Shown in pieces: positions 45,735-58,305 of a stretch of DNA of 64,000 nt. How positions within the stretch are numbered: position 1 is the stretch's first letter; the number at the start of each line of letters is the position of its first letter. Source of the DNA: Russula earlei (Eukaryota > Basidiomycota > Agaricomycetes > Russulales > Russulaceae); assembly GCA_025769875.1 (NCBI GenBank), contig JAGFNK010000214.1, positions 19,257-83,256 on the forward strand. The letters are read 5' to 3'. The position numbers and the translations under genes were made by a program. A model generated the notes under the pieces. It made no database searches. It saw nothing but the letters and a program-made list of their open reading frames with translations, and had not been told where the DNA came from.

Positions 45735-47465
45735 TCACTGATTTTCCAGCTTCGTGTGCAAATTGTTGGCCTCTCGCTGGGCAATCATGCAGTGTGCATT
45801 CGCCGCACTCAGTTGCAATGCTTGCATGATTACTGTTTGTGTGAGGACGGAAACTTGTTGATGAGGGGATTGTATTTTCACAATCAGCTCTTGATGGCTC
45901 CGCTTTTGATCTTGGAGCAGAGAGACAACTTGGTCATTAGAAATGACCCCCTCCGTGGTCTGTGCCGAAGACGCGCGCGTGATTATTGAGTTGCACGCAC
46001 ACAAGTGTGGGTTAGTGGTTGAGGATTCATGAGTGCTGGTCACGTCCATGGCACTTTCCTCCAAGTCCAAGGCACTGTAATCGCTGTCACCAGAGTTGGA
46101 ACTGAGGTCCAAGCTGATTGCTGGAGGCGAGGTCGGAACCTCTATCGGGTATGAGGATGGGAAGCACGACAAAGATGACGATGCCATGCTAGGCACAAAG
46201 TCCTCCTCCGTGAAGACCGACAGATTGAGGGGCCATATTCCGGACTTGCGGAATGCATTCTGAATGAGTTCCGGGGTGATAACTTTCCAAATCTCCATGT
46301 ATTCATGGATGACATTATAACGTGTGATCTTGATACCTTCAGCAAGGCGGCAGTCACAATGCGATGACCACGTGTGCTGGACTGGTGTGAAAACCAACAC
46401 ATCAAGTGGCTGAAGCTTGTGTGTTGTCTTAGAAGGGAAGCAGAACAGTATGATATTGTTGTCATATGCGAGTTGCTGCATGGCTGGGGTCTCGTGTGAG
46501 CTGTGCCCATCAAGGGTCAGTACAATTGGCTTGTTGTTAACACGATGTGTAGTAGCAAATGGAATGAATACAGAATGGAACAATTGCTCGCATATTTCGT
46601 GATCTGTCCACCCAGAAGGGGACGTTGCGATGCTGCAAAGATGAAGATATTAATTCTTGCTGCCATACCGCTGGATTAAAATTTACCTTCTGACACCTTC
46701 CAAATCCCGGCAGTCAGGCAGTGGGCCATCTGAGAGGACAAAGCCCGATGGCATAATAAATCCGCCTGCTGAAATGCACTCAATGATGGAGACGAGCTCC
46801 AGACAGTCACTCTTGATACGGTATCGCTGTTTCCATTCTTTCATGAATAAGAACTTCCTTCCATTGTTCTTACGGCCACCTCCCATTTGAATTCCCTTCT
46901 CATCCATACTCCACTGATGTTCTGGTGGTATCCCGTTGTAACTATCCACCAATTCCTGTTGTTTTGCAAAGTAGTCATGGACTACGGCCTTATTGAAATT
47001 TTGTGCGCGCGTCGGATCCAATGCTCTTGCTTTTGAGAAAGTCAGACCGGAATTGCGTTTGATGAACTGATAGTGCCAGTTAATTCTGGGGTACTGGCCA
47101 GAGAGGTCCAGAGCGTGAGCACGCAGTGCCTTTTGATCCAGAGGCATCGCCTTTGTGGACATTTGGTCACACCAATTGAACAACGTCTTTTCCTGGGCTG
47201 GCTTGAGAAGCTGGCTATCCTGGTGGGCTTCCTGACGTGACCTATGCCTCCCAGAAGCTCTGTCTTGTAGCGTCTGGCAGGAAACCTTGGAAATTATTGG
47301 ATAAGGACTTCGCAATGTACGGAACGCAGCGCTCACATCATGGGCCAGTGCCGCATGAGCAAAAGATCGATGTATACCATTGTTGTAGTCACTCAAAGCA
47401 GCCTGTAGCCACTGCTCATACGTGTGGTCTTGTGCTGGCCGACTGGACCGTCTGTAACATGGCAT
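45735..47465 (-). CDS. Fot1/pogo-type transposase (HTH-CENP-B, DDE_1)
   Basis: Model: join(45735..46632,46687..47465) on the minus strand, 558 aa. One intron (GTAAAT...TTTGCAG, 54 nt) is supported by exact frame continuity into SIATSPSGWTD. The N-terminus has a psq-like helix-turn-helix (about residues 14-52) and a CENP-B-type DNA-binding region (YPRINWHYQFIKRNSGL, about 125-141), which would bind the element ends. The catalytic DDE_1 domain follows, with Asp188 in WSMDEKG, Asp301 in LTLDGHSSH and Asp337 in KLQPLDVLVF. The DD35D spacing is that of fungal Fot1-like elements. A polar C-tail ends in a predicted coiled coil. No premature stop or frameshift is present. The ATG at 47465 is the first in frame. 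Confidence 0.92.
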
Positions 47466-47716
47466 TATGGGGATAGAATAGCAGTGACCCCAGACCCCTC
47501 GGAGTTGGCATATGTGATCACCCAGTTGGAATCAAACTCCACACTCCACCATGACAGAAGGTGTGATGCAGGGGTGACCCCCAGCCAAAATATAACTTGA
47601 AAACCACTTGATGGACCTCTGTTTTTCATTGCTAGAATGACATTAATGGCACTCAATAGTATAAATACAAAGTTTTAAATGTAGTTGTTCAGGCAGATAC
47701 AGGGGAAAATGAAATC

Positions 47717-47758
47717 GGCGAGATGGTTGTGAACTGGCGAGTTCCCCATAGGTGATAG
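47717..47758 (-). repeat. right terminal inverted repeat of the pogo-type element
   Basis: Mirror of 44996-45037. It is followed by TA and then AT-rich sequence. Confidence 0.92.
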
Positions 47759-47870
47759 TATAGTATATGTATACAGCCAGCGGCGTAAATATACATATAC
47801 AGTGCCTACTATCTATATACACTATATATACAGTTATATGGTTGTTTATACAGTTATTGTATTACAAAAT

Positions 47871-50643
47871 CTACTGAGCAGAGCCATGCTTTTTTTGTGG
47901 TGGTTTCAGCTTGTTCACATCCAAGAGTCCCTCCTGGATCCATACCTTCGATAACAGAGCTTCTGAGATGGTCTCTGCCTTCAGCAATGACCATAGATCT
48001 GTGCAAATGTGGTGTGACTTCGAGAACACTTGTTGCTGGAATAGCAAAGAAATCTCTATCTCTTGCCATGTGAGCAGGTGTAGAGAAGGACTGTGCATTT
48101 TTCTGAAAACAATTGAGCTTAGTAGACCAACAACTGAATATCACAATAACCATACCTTGTACCATTGCAGAGGGTTGTCAATGTTGCCCTGGCTCCCTTC
48201 AAATTTGAAATATCGTCGGATCTCCTCCATCATGTTGTCTTCTGATTGCTCAGTGGGTAACGTGGCTGTGATTTCAACATCGCATACATCTGCAAGCCAG
48301 TTACCTGCGCTTGAATTTCCATGCTTCGATGGAGATGTCTCTGGCAGTTCACAATTGTCTGACACCGAGTTATTGTAGTACTCCTGAGCAACATATATGA
48401 ATAACGTCTCAGCCTTCTCAACAGCTAGCCTTTCTGTGGCAGCCTTTTGTGGTCCTCAGAGGTCCTGTAAAACAGTATGCTTGAACCACTCTGCTCAAAA
48501 GAATGGATGGAGAACTGCCATCAAGAATTTTTGAGTAAGATATCAAATTCAGACACTAGACTGCGAACCTGTTGCGATAGTGTAGAACTGGTTGTTCTCA
48601 GCCAGCACCCTGTACTTTAAGAGCTTGCCCTGTCCTGCCAGTGCAGCATGTCATAGAGCTGGACCATATGTTGCTTCTTTGGATACCTTGACCATATGAC
48701 AATCCATCTTCTTGTATGCTGGAAGGACAAATGGGATTGTTGGGATTGATGCCCATGACATTTGCAGTGTAACCTGGGTAAAAACCTATTATTTACAATC
48801 AGTTGTGTCTTAAAGTTCAAAAGAAAAGGGTGTGCCTCAAGAACATCAGCTAGCTGTTCCAACAATGTCCAGTCAGCTGGCAAAAGAATACATCCATGAA
48901 GACTTGGGGAGTGGAAGACCCATGCATTGACAGCCTACACTGAAACTTAACTTGAGACAAAAATATGCATGGCCCATGGTATGCTTACCTCCTTCAGTAA
49001 CAGTGCCTGACGAATCATTGCATGTGTATAATTCCATCATGTTCAAACATCCCGAACCACCATAAGGTGAGCATGTGCTTTCTTCTCTAGACTGCCAGCA
49101 TATTTTTTGTGCGTGAGCTTGCAGAATTTGGCACGGCACTGAGGTGATGATACAATCTTTGTTGTTACAAAGCACAGCTAGACAAAGGGCTGAATAAGTG
49201 CAGACCAATAAATCAGGAGACAAATTGAATACCAATTTTAGTGGGCTGCTATGCTGAATATCTTCAATTGCCTTCTCCTCTGTTATATTGAGGACTTCAT
49301 CGCCATCTGCATCCACTGCCTCCAAATCCATGTTCTCATACTCCATTGCTATATGATCCTCATCACTGTCTGGGTCATAGTGTATTGATGACTCTTTGTG
49401 AAGAAGAAAGTAGTCATTATTGTCAGGGGAATCTGCCTCGTCCATCGCTGCGAAAAATGCCTGAACAACAAGTACTTTTCCAGGATTATTTGCCCAGCAA
49501 CTTCAATTATAATGTCATTGACAGAAGCGTTGTTGGTTGTCAAACTAATCATGTAGAGATCACCCATGTAAATTGTAGAATGTTTGACAGCGAAACAAAA
49601 AGACATATCTTATCAAGACCACCGCATTTGCATACACTATCCATGAAAGCCTTTCCTGCATATAAGCCTTTGTGCTCCTTGTCCTGAAGAGGAGCAAAGT
49701 CTATGACATGCTGGATGAGTTCCCAGTCATCATTCATGAAGGAGCCAAAAGTGCAGGCAAATGTATAAACCATTTGCCACATAGTCCAAGTGTCTGTTGC
49801 ATATGCAATTCTCAACTTTACATTCTAAAGCACATTAACAGATAGAAGCCAACTGAAACAGGAGAGGATGTACCACAAACTCATGAACAACCTTCCCATG
49901 TAGTTCAAGAAATATCTTGCCCAGTTGATTCCTGACTGTTGTATCGCTTGGAAGGATAAACTTGACCTTCAAATATTTGAAGAGAATATCAAGCGATGGT
50001 GCTTCGCCTGTTGTCCAAGGGAGGCTCTCATCAAGTATCCACACAGAGAAGAGTCAAAGGAACCCCTTTTGAGTTGGCATGATGGCTGGGTTGAGTTCGC
50101 CTGCTTTAAGATATTTGGCCATAAGGTCAGCACTCTGCTTGATATTCAAGCGAGTGTGAGTGAAGGGCTGGTCACTAGCACATGGCGCTTTGTGATCAGT
50201 TTTCTTGCACTCAGAGGCATGGCTAGCAAGGTTATTAAGCTTTGGCAGCTTTGGTTCATCATCAAATGTCATGTCCTTGTCGCTGACATTCCATACAACT
50301 GAATGGAGACTAGAGACAGAATTTCAATCACACCTGCACATAGGTAAACAACATAAATGTACCATGGGCAATACTTGCACTTAAACTCCCATTGCAAAGA
50401 ACGATCCTTGGTCAAAACAGGAACTGGGTCATGAAAGTGCTGCAAACTTCCATTTGCTGGCCCACGGCAAGCACCCTGACTTTGCTCCTGGGCCTCAAGG
50501 GCTCGAAGAGCAGACTGACCATCAGATTCATCAGTCTTGATATCCAGTGGGTCAATCGCTGATCCTGTCTTCCTTTTCACCATGGCACTATCCTTCCCCA
50601 CTGTCTTCTTCATGTTTGTCTTTGTTGCACCTTTTCCCTTCAC
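47871..50643 (-). pseudogene. hAT-superfamily transposase (hAT-1), decayed
   Basis: A chain of minus-strand pieces forms one degenerate transposase. It has a BED-type zinc finger (WEFKCKYC near 50360 and NNLASHASECKK near 50210), then SLPWTTGEAPSLDILFKYLK, then the RNase H-like core (RIAYATDTWTMWQMVYTFAC near 49790; SLTTNNASVNDIIIEVAG near 49520). A DEADSPDNNDYFLLHKES region near 49430 follows. The C-terminal dimerisation block is NPLQWYK near 48160, then FFAIPATSV and ICTDLWSLLKAETISEALLS near 48000. The dimerisation block is out of frame with itself (a short loss near 48030) and further stops occur, so it is not functional. Introns are likely but were not all resolved. AT-rich repeats at about 47.76-47.85 and 52.48-52.57 kb might mark element ends, with low confidence. 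Confidence 0.8.
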
Positions 50644-50765
50644 AGTGGTTTTCGCCTGTTATTTTTATCAGTACAGGAAAGAAAAGTAAGATATATGTAT
50701 ATGCTAACACCTACCTTGTGAGCGACAACTCCTGGTGGATGTTTCACTTGCTAAACAAAGTTTGA

Positions 50766-51400
50766 TCAATGGAAATCCAGTACCATCTTTAATTCACAAA
50801 CCAGCCTTTCCCCTAAGTTGGTGTGTTCCATCTCCTCTTCGCCTTGACTGTTAAAAACATTGGTAGGTGACTTTGGCTCTGGGTGTGGTTGCTTTGGAGG
50901 TGCGTAGTCTAAATCTGTGTCCTCGTCTTCCTCTTCCACAGCAGATGTTCTTTGCTTGAGTGCCAGAATGGTCAATGTGAGCTTTGTCTTTGGGTTTGTG
51001 TGTTCACTGGGTGTATGGACATTAGTAATGAGAATAAATATTAGTCTGAGTCAAGTACATACCTCAAGTATCGAACTTCAGTGAGGAGCCTATCTAGTTT
51101 TATCTTTGTTGGCTCCCAAAGCAGATTGCCAGCTCGGACAGCATTTGTGGCATACTGAACGACCATGTCCATTCCAAATGGACCTCTCTTGACATTGAGG
51201 AGATGGCCATTTTCATGTAGGTCTTCACCAAAAAGTGCATCCATTCAATGGTTAAAAACAGGCCATTGGTCATCTGGATCCTCAGATTCAGGAATGTGGT
51301 TAAACACAGTGGCAATACAGCCATCTTCAGTTGCAGAAGGAACACTTGAGGGTAAAGATGACACAAGTGTTTGAGTTGATCTTCCACAGTAGTCCATGCT
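50766..51400 (-). pseudogene. unrecognised spliced open frame in transposon-rich DNA
   Basis: I do not recognise this protein. A minus-strand exon (about 51063-51400) reads HIPESEDPDDQWPVFNH, a TGA, then MDALFGEDLHENGHLLNVKR and KIKLDRLLTEVRYLR. A GTATGT...CCCAG intron (about 51010-51062) joins it in frame to SEHTNPKTKLTLTILALKQR and an acidic tail. The TGA stands where CGA would keep the frame, the same change seen in the neighbouring elements. The position upstream of hAT-1 on the same strand suggests it belonged to the same or another element, but it may be a separate host gene relic. Confidence 0.4.
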
Positions 51401-51789
51401 GATGATACAGACATGATGAAGTTAGATGAACTTGTTCCAAGTCTCAAAGAAGGTGCGGTCACAAAGACCAAGAATTTTGAATGCGACTTATAAATTACAA
51501 CCCCTACTACTACTGCTTTGTATGTAGTTGCCTATACTTCATCAACTGACAGATCCTTTCTCTAAAGAAGGTCAATGGCTGGTTGTCAAGCACACATCAT
51601 GATAACTCACTCCCATTGATTTTTGTGCCAGTCAGAGACCATGTACAAGCACAACCATGCACTGTTGTCCATAGGAGGTCTATATGAGAGTATGTTGTGA
51701 TCTACCCTCCTGTCGGTTTGTCCATAATCCCTTTTGTTATTGTTCTCCCTTATCACCCTCGTTCCCTTGACTACCATTTTATCCCTTGA

Positions 51790-52200
51790 TGTTGATGGTC
51801 TCTATTGTTTCATCTATTGTGTTTCACCTATTGTGTTTCACCTATTGTTGAGTTACTTTTGCTATTTGACTTACCCTTATCTATAGTTCTGCTTATGGTA
51901 CTGTACAGCCTCGCTACATACAGTATTTAAGCACCTGTAGAAGCTGGGGAATGCCCCAAGCTTAGCTTTGTCCCATTTCCTGTTGCATCCCTTGCCCTGT
52001 ACACTCTCTCAATCACAACTTGCTTGTGCTGGCTTACATTTTGCTTGACCTAAGCACACCTCAAGGAACTCTTGTGTTCCTCATCCTCCTCTGCTTCTCT
52101 CTCATCATCCTCCTCTTCTGTGAAACCAGGAGATCGACTCTGTCTGCGGACTGAGTCATTGTCTGACTCAGCCTTGAGACACTAAACCTCTGATCTGGTC
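51790..52200 (+). repeat. LTR-like sequence, possible solo LTR
   Basis: A TATA-like ACAGTATTTAAGC near 51918, a pyrimidine-rich downstream stretch and TTTCACCTATTGTG repeats near 51820 give the layout of an LTR U3-R-U5 region. I could not find a partner copy in the window or matching target duplications, so this rests on style alone. Confidence 0.25.
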
Positions 52201-53877
52201 TCCTTGAGCCGGCCCCATTGAACCCTTGAACCAAGTCACAGAGACTTGGCCCACTGAACCTTGAGCTAACGCTCTTATGGCTGTGATGCCATAACAGAGT
52301 AATGGCTTCATGGTTGTATGAGAAAATGGGTTCTGGCAGCTGGGAATGAAGGTGGGAAAAATATTGACAATTGCTGAGTATATTACATGTCAATGCCTGT
52401 GAGTCACTGCAAGAAGCAGACCCATTGATGCTCTTACTTAACTGTATGAGTGAAGTAACTGTCTATAACTGTCTAAACAACTATATACCGTATATTTACT
52501 GTATACCTGACTTTCAGCTTGGAGGGTATACATATACATATACAGTATTTACCATATATATACAGTAAATAGATAATACAGTTGGAGCCTTATGGGGAAG
52601 CAATCCACGCAAATGCACTGCTGTTTGTTGGCTCCTTTGAGCCTTTCTAAATACATCTTTTGTGTGTAGGCTGTTTGTAAATGCATATCATAGGTTGCTA
52701 AGATGATACCAAAATATACAAGACAATCTTTGCCTTTGTGGCTTTCAGCTGAGGTGTTGAGCTTGCATCTCATGAGCTCCACCATGTCCCTAAGACACTT
52801 TGCTTGCAATTAAGGATGTGAGGTGATTGGGGAGTACATTGGGTTTTTAGCCTTTTTGCTTTGTGTGATCTGTGGCTTTCAAGCCTGCTGCATGATTGAG
52901 TCCACCTGTCAACTGAGTAAAGTCCCCCCACAAAGAGGGGTTTTCCAAAAATTGATTTTTGGTCCTTTTGGATCTGAGAGGCATAGCATGTTGTGCCATG
53001 AAGGTGCTTTGCACATCATGGCCTCTGGTGGAGTGAAATCCACCAAATTGTCATTTCTTTTGCAAGAGATGTAATTATATGTGTTGTAAGTAGGAAGATA
53101 CCTTTCAATAAGGGCTTAGCATCAGAAGGCAACTTGAATGTCATCTTCACCACTTAAGACAGCTGCAATAACTGACTGGGTGGGAAGTGCAGGATAATGG
53201 TGCAACCTCATAAACATAGCACTAGACTAGACTTGTATGAATCTTGACATTCTGGCCTGCAAGACACTTGGACCCAACTAGGGCTGCACACCGTAACCAT
53301 CCATCACAGGATGGACAGATCTGTGGTATGGGTGCCATACCTGTGCCATTCGAGCTCATGCCACCCACCTGTCCATCTTGATGATAGAGTGGGACCACAC
53401 CCATCCAATCCATCAAAAAATGGGCATCAATGGCATTAGATGGCATTTTTTATGGGAATATCCAAATAAACTTTATTTTTTCATTGAGCCACTGAAACTC
53501 AAACTTGTTGTTGCCCAGGGCCCCCACCAAGGATACCCATTGTTTGTGGCCATGCTGCCATCCCCTCTTTGTCATTGTGATTTATTACTGATGCACTGTA
53601 GATATCACTCTGGGGTGTCAGCACAATGCTCCAGACAGTAGTTCCATTATTTGGATTGATTTATGGCTTAGTCAGGTCGATATTACAGGCAGAGGAGCAG
53701 TAGTATACCTTAGTCTCAATTGCTCCTCTGCAGGTGTGTAGTAGTTTGACTCCTCATAACAATACTAGTCTCAATTGCTCCTCTGCAGTTCCCTTTGAGT
53801 CCTGTGGACATAAGGGTGCTAATAGGTCGCTTATTTAACACTCTTTTCAATCCTGGTCCTCAACAAACAGGACTTGC
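52201..53877. other. CpG-poor repeat-rich spacer, no supported gene
   Basis: No domain found. It contains AT-rich (TATACA-like) sequence at about 52480-52570 and a 23-bp direct repeat at 53711-53733 and 53766-53788, with part of its complement near 53690. It is probably decayed transposon sequence. Confidence 0.4.
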
Positions 53878-56275
53878 CATGACAGATCAGCCTGCCCAAG
53901 GACCAGATGGTTGACTGCTTGATGCATCCAAAATCATCTGGTTCAATGATGCAGATGATTCCCAACCTATTTGACCAGGTTCTCACATGCAACAAGGTAG
54001 TAAGTAGTTTGTTCAACATAATTTGAGTGCTTCTACAAAGTACTTACTCACCTTACCAGGTCAATGTTCTTGTCCAGTCTGATCCAATGCACGATTAGCC
54101 ACAGCTATTGCTGTGGAGAAGCTTGACAAATTTGAGAATCCTGTTCAATTGTCCTGCCAGCACCCTGTGCAGTCTCGCAAACACAAGGCCCCTGCAAAGC
54201 ACAAGCAAGCTGTCATGGATGATGCCAATTCTGATGCAGATGATACTGACTTCACTGCTTCTTCTGCTGAGTATGGATCAGAGGATCCTAGCGATGCCAC
54301 AGAAATAAGTAATGAAGAGGTACAAAATATCTTAACATGATTCCATTGTCAGGCAAATTAAGACTTTGAAGATAGCTGATATGTTACCCTCAAAAACCAT
54401 ACCAGAAGTCAGCAATAAAAAGGGCCACATGCATGCCCTGAAACCAAAGATCAAGATGAAATCAATGCCTGCACCCCCAAGGAAGAAGGTGAGGACTTGC
54501 TCTGTCGAGGTCAAGGAGATTGATGACATGGATAGCCCCCACTGGACTGCAGCAGGCTCATTGGAAACCTCTAACTCCAAAAAGGTACATTTTGCTTTGC
54601 ATTTCTGTCACATTGTGGGCTTTTATAGAAGGATGGAAATGTAAAAAGGAGTCTAGTATATTTATTCTATGAAGCTGTCAGCAAAGGGTCACACAGTAGT
54701 CTAGGAGAAGATGGCAATGTACATTATCATTGCCTTCATGGCATTCATAAGATTGTACCATCAAGAAGACAATGAGAAGTAATCTAAATGGTGCATTTCT
54801 CATCTTTTTTTTTGTTCCTAATGGGTGATGCTTCCCTTAGCACTTGTAAATAATCTCCATGTCCATGTTAAGCCGATGTATCAACTCTATTGCATCCTTA
54901 AAAATTGTGATGAGCCCCCAGTGCCCGATGAGAACACTATCGCATCTGAAAAACAGCAACTTGATGGACAGGTGGAAGCTGAATACATGAGGAACCTTGA
55001 GAAATCATCCAAAAACATCAAGAAAGCCTTTGAAGACCAGCAAGCCCATGCTACTGTAAGTAGTGTTATCTTCTCAGACATTTGGATGTTATGAAGCAAT
55101 TGTCAGTGTCCATGGGACCAAGAAAGGTTCAAATGGCTCCTCACTGAGTGGGTTGTCACCTGTGACCAGCTGTTTGATGAGGTCAAGAAACCCAAATTCA
55201 TTAATCTAATGAAGTTTATACATTGCACTGGTCCATTAAATATTCCAAAACATGATGGGATCAAGTGGTGCATTGTGAAGATGGGCAAGGAAACAATTGA
55301 AGGTCTTCATGAGATGTTCTCAGTCAGTTTTATCCTTTTTTCTTTTTCATACCACATATTTATCCATAGAGCAGAAGCTTGAGGGGAAGGTCTGCTTGTC
55401 ACTTGATGCATGGACATCAAGCAATCAGTATGCATTTTTGGCAATTGTTGCACACTATGTGACCAATGATGGACAACTTGGTTTGTGCTCTTCCCTTCAT
55501 TCAACTGGTGTAATCACATTGTCCCCTTCCAGAGGAGTTGCTGATTGACTTTCAAGAACTTACTGGGGAGCATTCAGGGGAGAATATGGTAGAGGCAGTT
55601 TGGGCAACACTGGAGCTATATGGTCTCATCAGAAAAGTGAGTTTCTCATCCTTAGCCCAGCAATGTGTTAACCCATTTGCAGATTATCACCCTCATAATG
55701 GATAATGCAAGCAACAACAACACCCTAATGACATCACTTGAGTGGTGATGCCAACAATGGGGCATACCGTTCTCAGCACAAGATGTATGCATGTGTTGCA
55801 TGCCTCATACCATTCACTTGGCTGCTATCAAGGTATTACACCAAATACTAATTATAGTTGTCATCACAGCTGACATTTAAATGCAAGCTTCTTGAAGGCG
55901 TTGGGGCAATATCAAAGGTTGAAGGGAAACAGGCTGCCATGCATGGTGGCAACTACCAAGATAATGTCACAGCTCCTCTCTCACATGAACACGACAACAA
56001 TGCAGTGGGTGATGATGAGGATGATGAGAGTGTCATAGACATGCCAGATGCTGATGCCAATACAGCCGATGTTGATGCAGCTGACAGCATACTGTCTGGT
56101 ATTGGAAGGGTATGCAATGGGCCCATTCTCTACCAACTAGCTAACTTACTGTAACATCCTGGTCAGCTTGGGAAAATTGTCAAGTCTGTCCATTCAAGTC
56201 CCCAACATCGTCAATCTTGGGCTTGTGAGATCTGTCAAGACTCACTGTCAAACTATCCAGTTCAAGAGCAAGGGG

Positions 56276-57190
56276 TAAGCTCAGAGACGAGTCGGTAGAT
56301 GTCCAAGACGGCGTGGGCAAGGAGTAGAGTCCAGAGTAGTAACAGATACCAGAGAGGTACGGTTACTGTGAGAGTTGAACAATCACGCAGAGAGGAGGCC
56401 AGGATAGTCACAAGGGGATGGTCCTTAAAGGAGTATCCCAGGAATAGAGAGTGCCGTAAACAAATGGACAGTCTGAGGACTGTCTGCTACTTTATTGAGC
56501 GCTTATATACTACAAGAGAACTGCTAAATAGGGAACAAGTCATAACCTTGTTATCAAGCACAATAGAGTGATGAGTAAGAAGTTGGAGTGCACTTACTGA
56601 GCATGCTCAGTCATGCTCAGTAAGCTGCTGAGTAAGAGCTTTCATTGTCCACGTGTTCACTGCTTTAGTGCACGTGCGAGCACCTGATTCATTTTCTGTT
56701 AGTTAGTTTAGGGCTGGTCATTTGAGGACTTGTAGTTTGGTTAGGGAATAGTGTTATCTTATAAGGCCCTTATATAGTTCTATTAGGGTCCTTAGAGTCG
56801 ACCCTAATACTTCTATTAAGGTCCTTAGTATTGCCTTATAGTTCGTTCTATAGTTATTAGAGTTGGTCTAATAACGCGTTGTAGGACCTTTGATACTAGG
56901 TTAGTGCCTATTGTAGAGCTCCTAGAGTTGTTCCAAAGGGTCCTTAGGAAGGCCCTAATACTGTCCTTCACTGCTAGAAGGGTTGCCTTTAAGTGAGGCT
57001 TGCTGTATGTCGATTGTGCCAAGAATCGCTCGCGCAACAATGCATGCACAATATTGTGGACACCTCTACTCACCCCTTTTGCTCGTGTGAACAGGGTGAC
57101 ACCATAGAGGCTGGGTTTCCTCCTATAAGGAAGGGTCCTTCAAGGGCCCTCTCTGGAGAATGGTTCATGACAAGATCCAGTTTGTGCAGC
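56276..57190 (-). repeat. LTR-like insertion in hAT-2, related to the Gypsy-2 LTR
   Basis: Breaks hAT-2 homology between about 56275 and 57200. It shares with the Gypsy-2 LTR region (about 59390-59480) the stretch ACAAATGGACAGTCTGA followed by GACTG and a CTTATATAC TATA complement, in the same orientation. It is therefore probably a solo LTR or LTR fragment of a related element. Exact ends and target duplication were not found. Confidence 0.45.
56593..56624. repeat. 13-bp inverted repeat (hairpin-capable)
   Basis: CTTACTGAGCATG at 56593-56605 is the exact reverse complement of CATGCTCAGTAAG at 56612-56624, with a 6-base spacer that repeats the core CTCAGT. It lies inside the LTR-like insertion, upstream (in LTR sense) of its TATA box, so it may be a paired factor-binding site rather than an RNA hairpin. 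Confidence 0.8.
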
Positions 57191-58305
57191 TTGAAGGAGG
57201 GGGGAGATTAGATGATTGTAGTGTGACACATATGCTCATTCTTGATGTGAAAATGCAATGGTCATCAACTGATCAAATGCTTTGTAAGTTGTCATGGCTA
57301 TTTGTATGAGGTTTCTGACTGACACATTATAGGGAGAGCCCTTGATTATCACAATACTATCAACTCCTATGTTTCTTGAAACAAAGACCTCCATGCCCTC
57401 GAACTCAGTAGCTCAGACTGGGAATCTATTACCCTTGTGACCTCTTGGCTCAAATCATTTTGAGCTGCTACTACTGAGATGTCTGCCATGAAAATCCTGA
57501 TGCTTTCAACAATGCATGCCATCTTTTGAGGCTTACAAGATGATATCAAGAATATTCTTTGTGTCCTCCCCAACTCAGTGTCATCCAGAATCAAACTTGG
57601 TCTCACAGATGCACACTGGAAGCTCAGTGACTACTACTACCAGTATGACGTGTCTCCCTTCTACATGTGGGCTGCATGTGTGTCAACAATCATCAAACTG
57701 GTTACTTGCTAACTGTATACCTCACTAGTGCTTGATCCATGAATATCATATGAGGGCATGAAGACAGATTATGATGATGATCCAACACTCTCAGATCACC
57801 TTGAACATTCCAGGTCACATCTCTTTGATTACTTTGACAGAAATTATGTGAAGGCCAACGATCATCTGTTGTATTTAGCATCATCTTTGCCTGTGACATC
57901 ACTGCCTATTGTGGGCTCACCTCAGAAATCCTTCACTGCTCAATATTGCAGAAAAGACAACAGCTCAATCAATGAACTTGAAGAATATTTCAAACTCCCT
58001 GCTGAAGATTTCAACACATGTAATGCAATTCATTGGTGGATGGGTTGACATGCACAATTCCCAACCTTTTTCATTTGGCTCATGACATTCTATGCATTCC
58101 TGGTGAGTAATTTTGATTTTCATAATAATCATCTTATTCATGACATAGGCTCTGCTGTTGCCATTGAGTGGATATTCTCCAGTGGGCAGGACACAATCTC
58201 CCTCCATTGCACCAGTCTCCATGCTGATACCATCTGTATACTGATGCTTGTCAAGAAGTGGTTGCATCTTGCACAAATGCATGCCGATACTGCACTGAGC
58301 CATTG

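Larger units (their letters stand above)
44996..47758 (-). mobile_element. autonomous Fot1/pogo-type DNA transposon (Tc1/mariner superfamily)
   Basis: A 2763-bp element with 42-bp terminal inverted repeats that differ at one position (a CpG in the left end, CA in the right). TA lies on each side (44994-44995 and 47759-47760). It encodes one spliced transposase on the minus strand with no disabling change that I can see. Copies N1 and N2 share its ends and lack the middle. Intact ends and gene suggest recent activity, but transposition itself cannot be seen from sequence. Confidence 0.93.
53878..58305 (+). pseudogene. hAT-superfamily transposase (hAT-2), decayed and interrupted
   Basis: A second, different hAT-type transposase on the plus strand. 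Pieces in order: MTDQPAQGPDG then a TGA (53910); an acidic region near 54200; LLTEWVVTCDQLF-like sequence near 55140; LSLDAWTSSNQYAFLAIVAH near 55400; EHSGENMVEAVWATLELYG near 55570; MDNASNNNTL near 55700; SVHSSPQHRQSWACEI near 56190; LILDVKMQWSSTDQML near 57240; and the dimerisation region with NAIHWWMG near 58020 and GSAVAIEWIFSSGQDTISLH near 58150. LTR-like sequence interrupts it from about 56276. In the dimerisation region, positions that relatives usually fill with Arg read Trp, Gln, His and Cys, all one CpG transition away. It is not functional. Confidence 0.78.

Noticed and set aside
47761..52570. AT-rich TATACA-like sequences on both sides of hAT-1 as terminal inverted repeats
   Set aside because: Similarity is explained by simple AT repeats; no clear inverted match or 8-bp target duplication was found.
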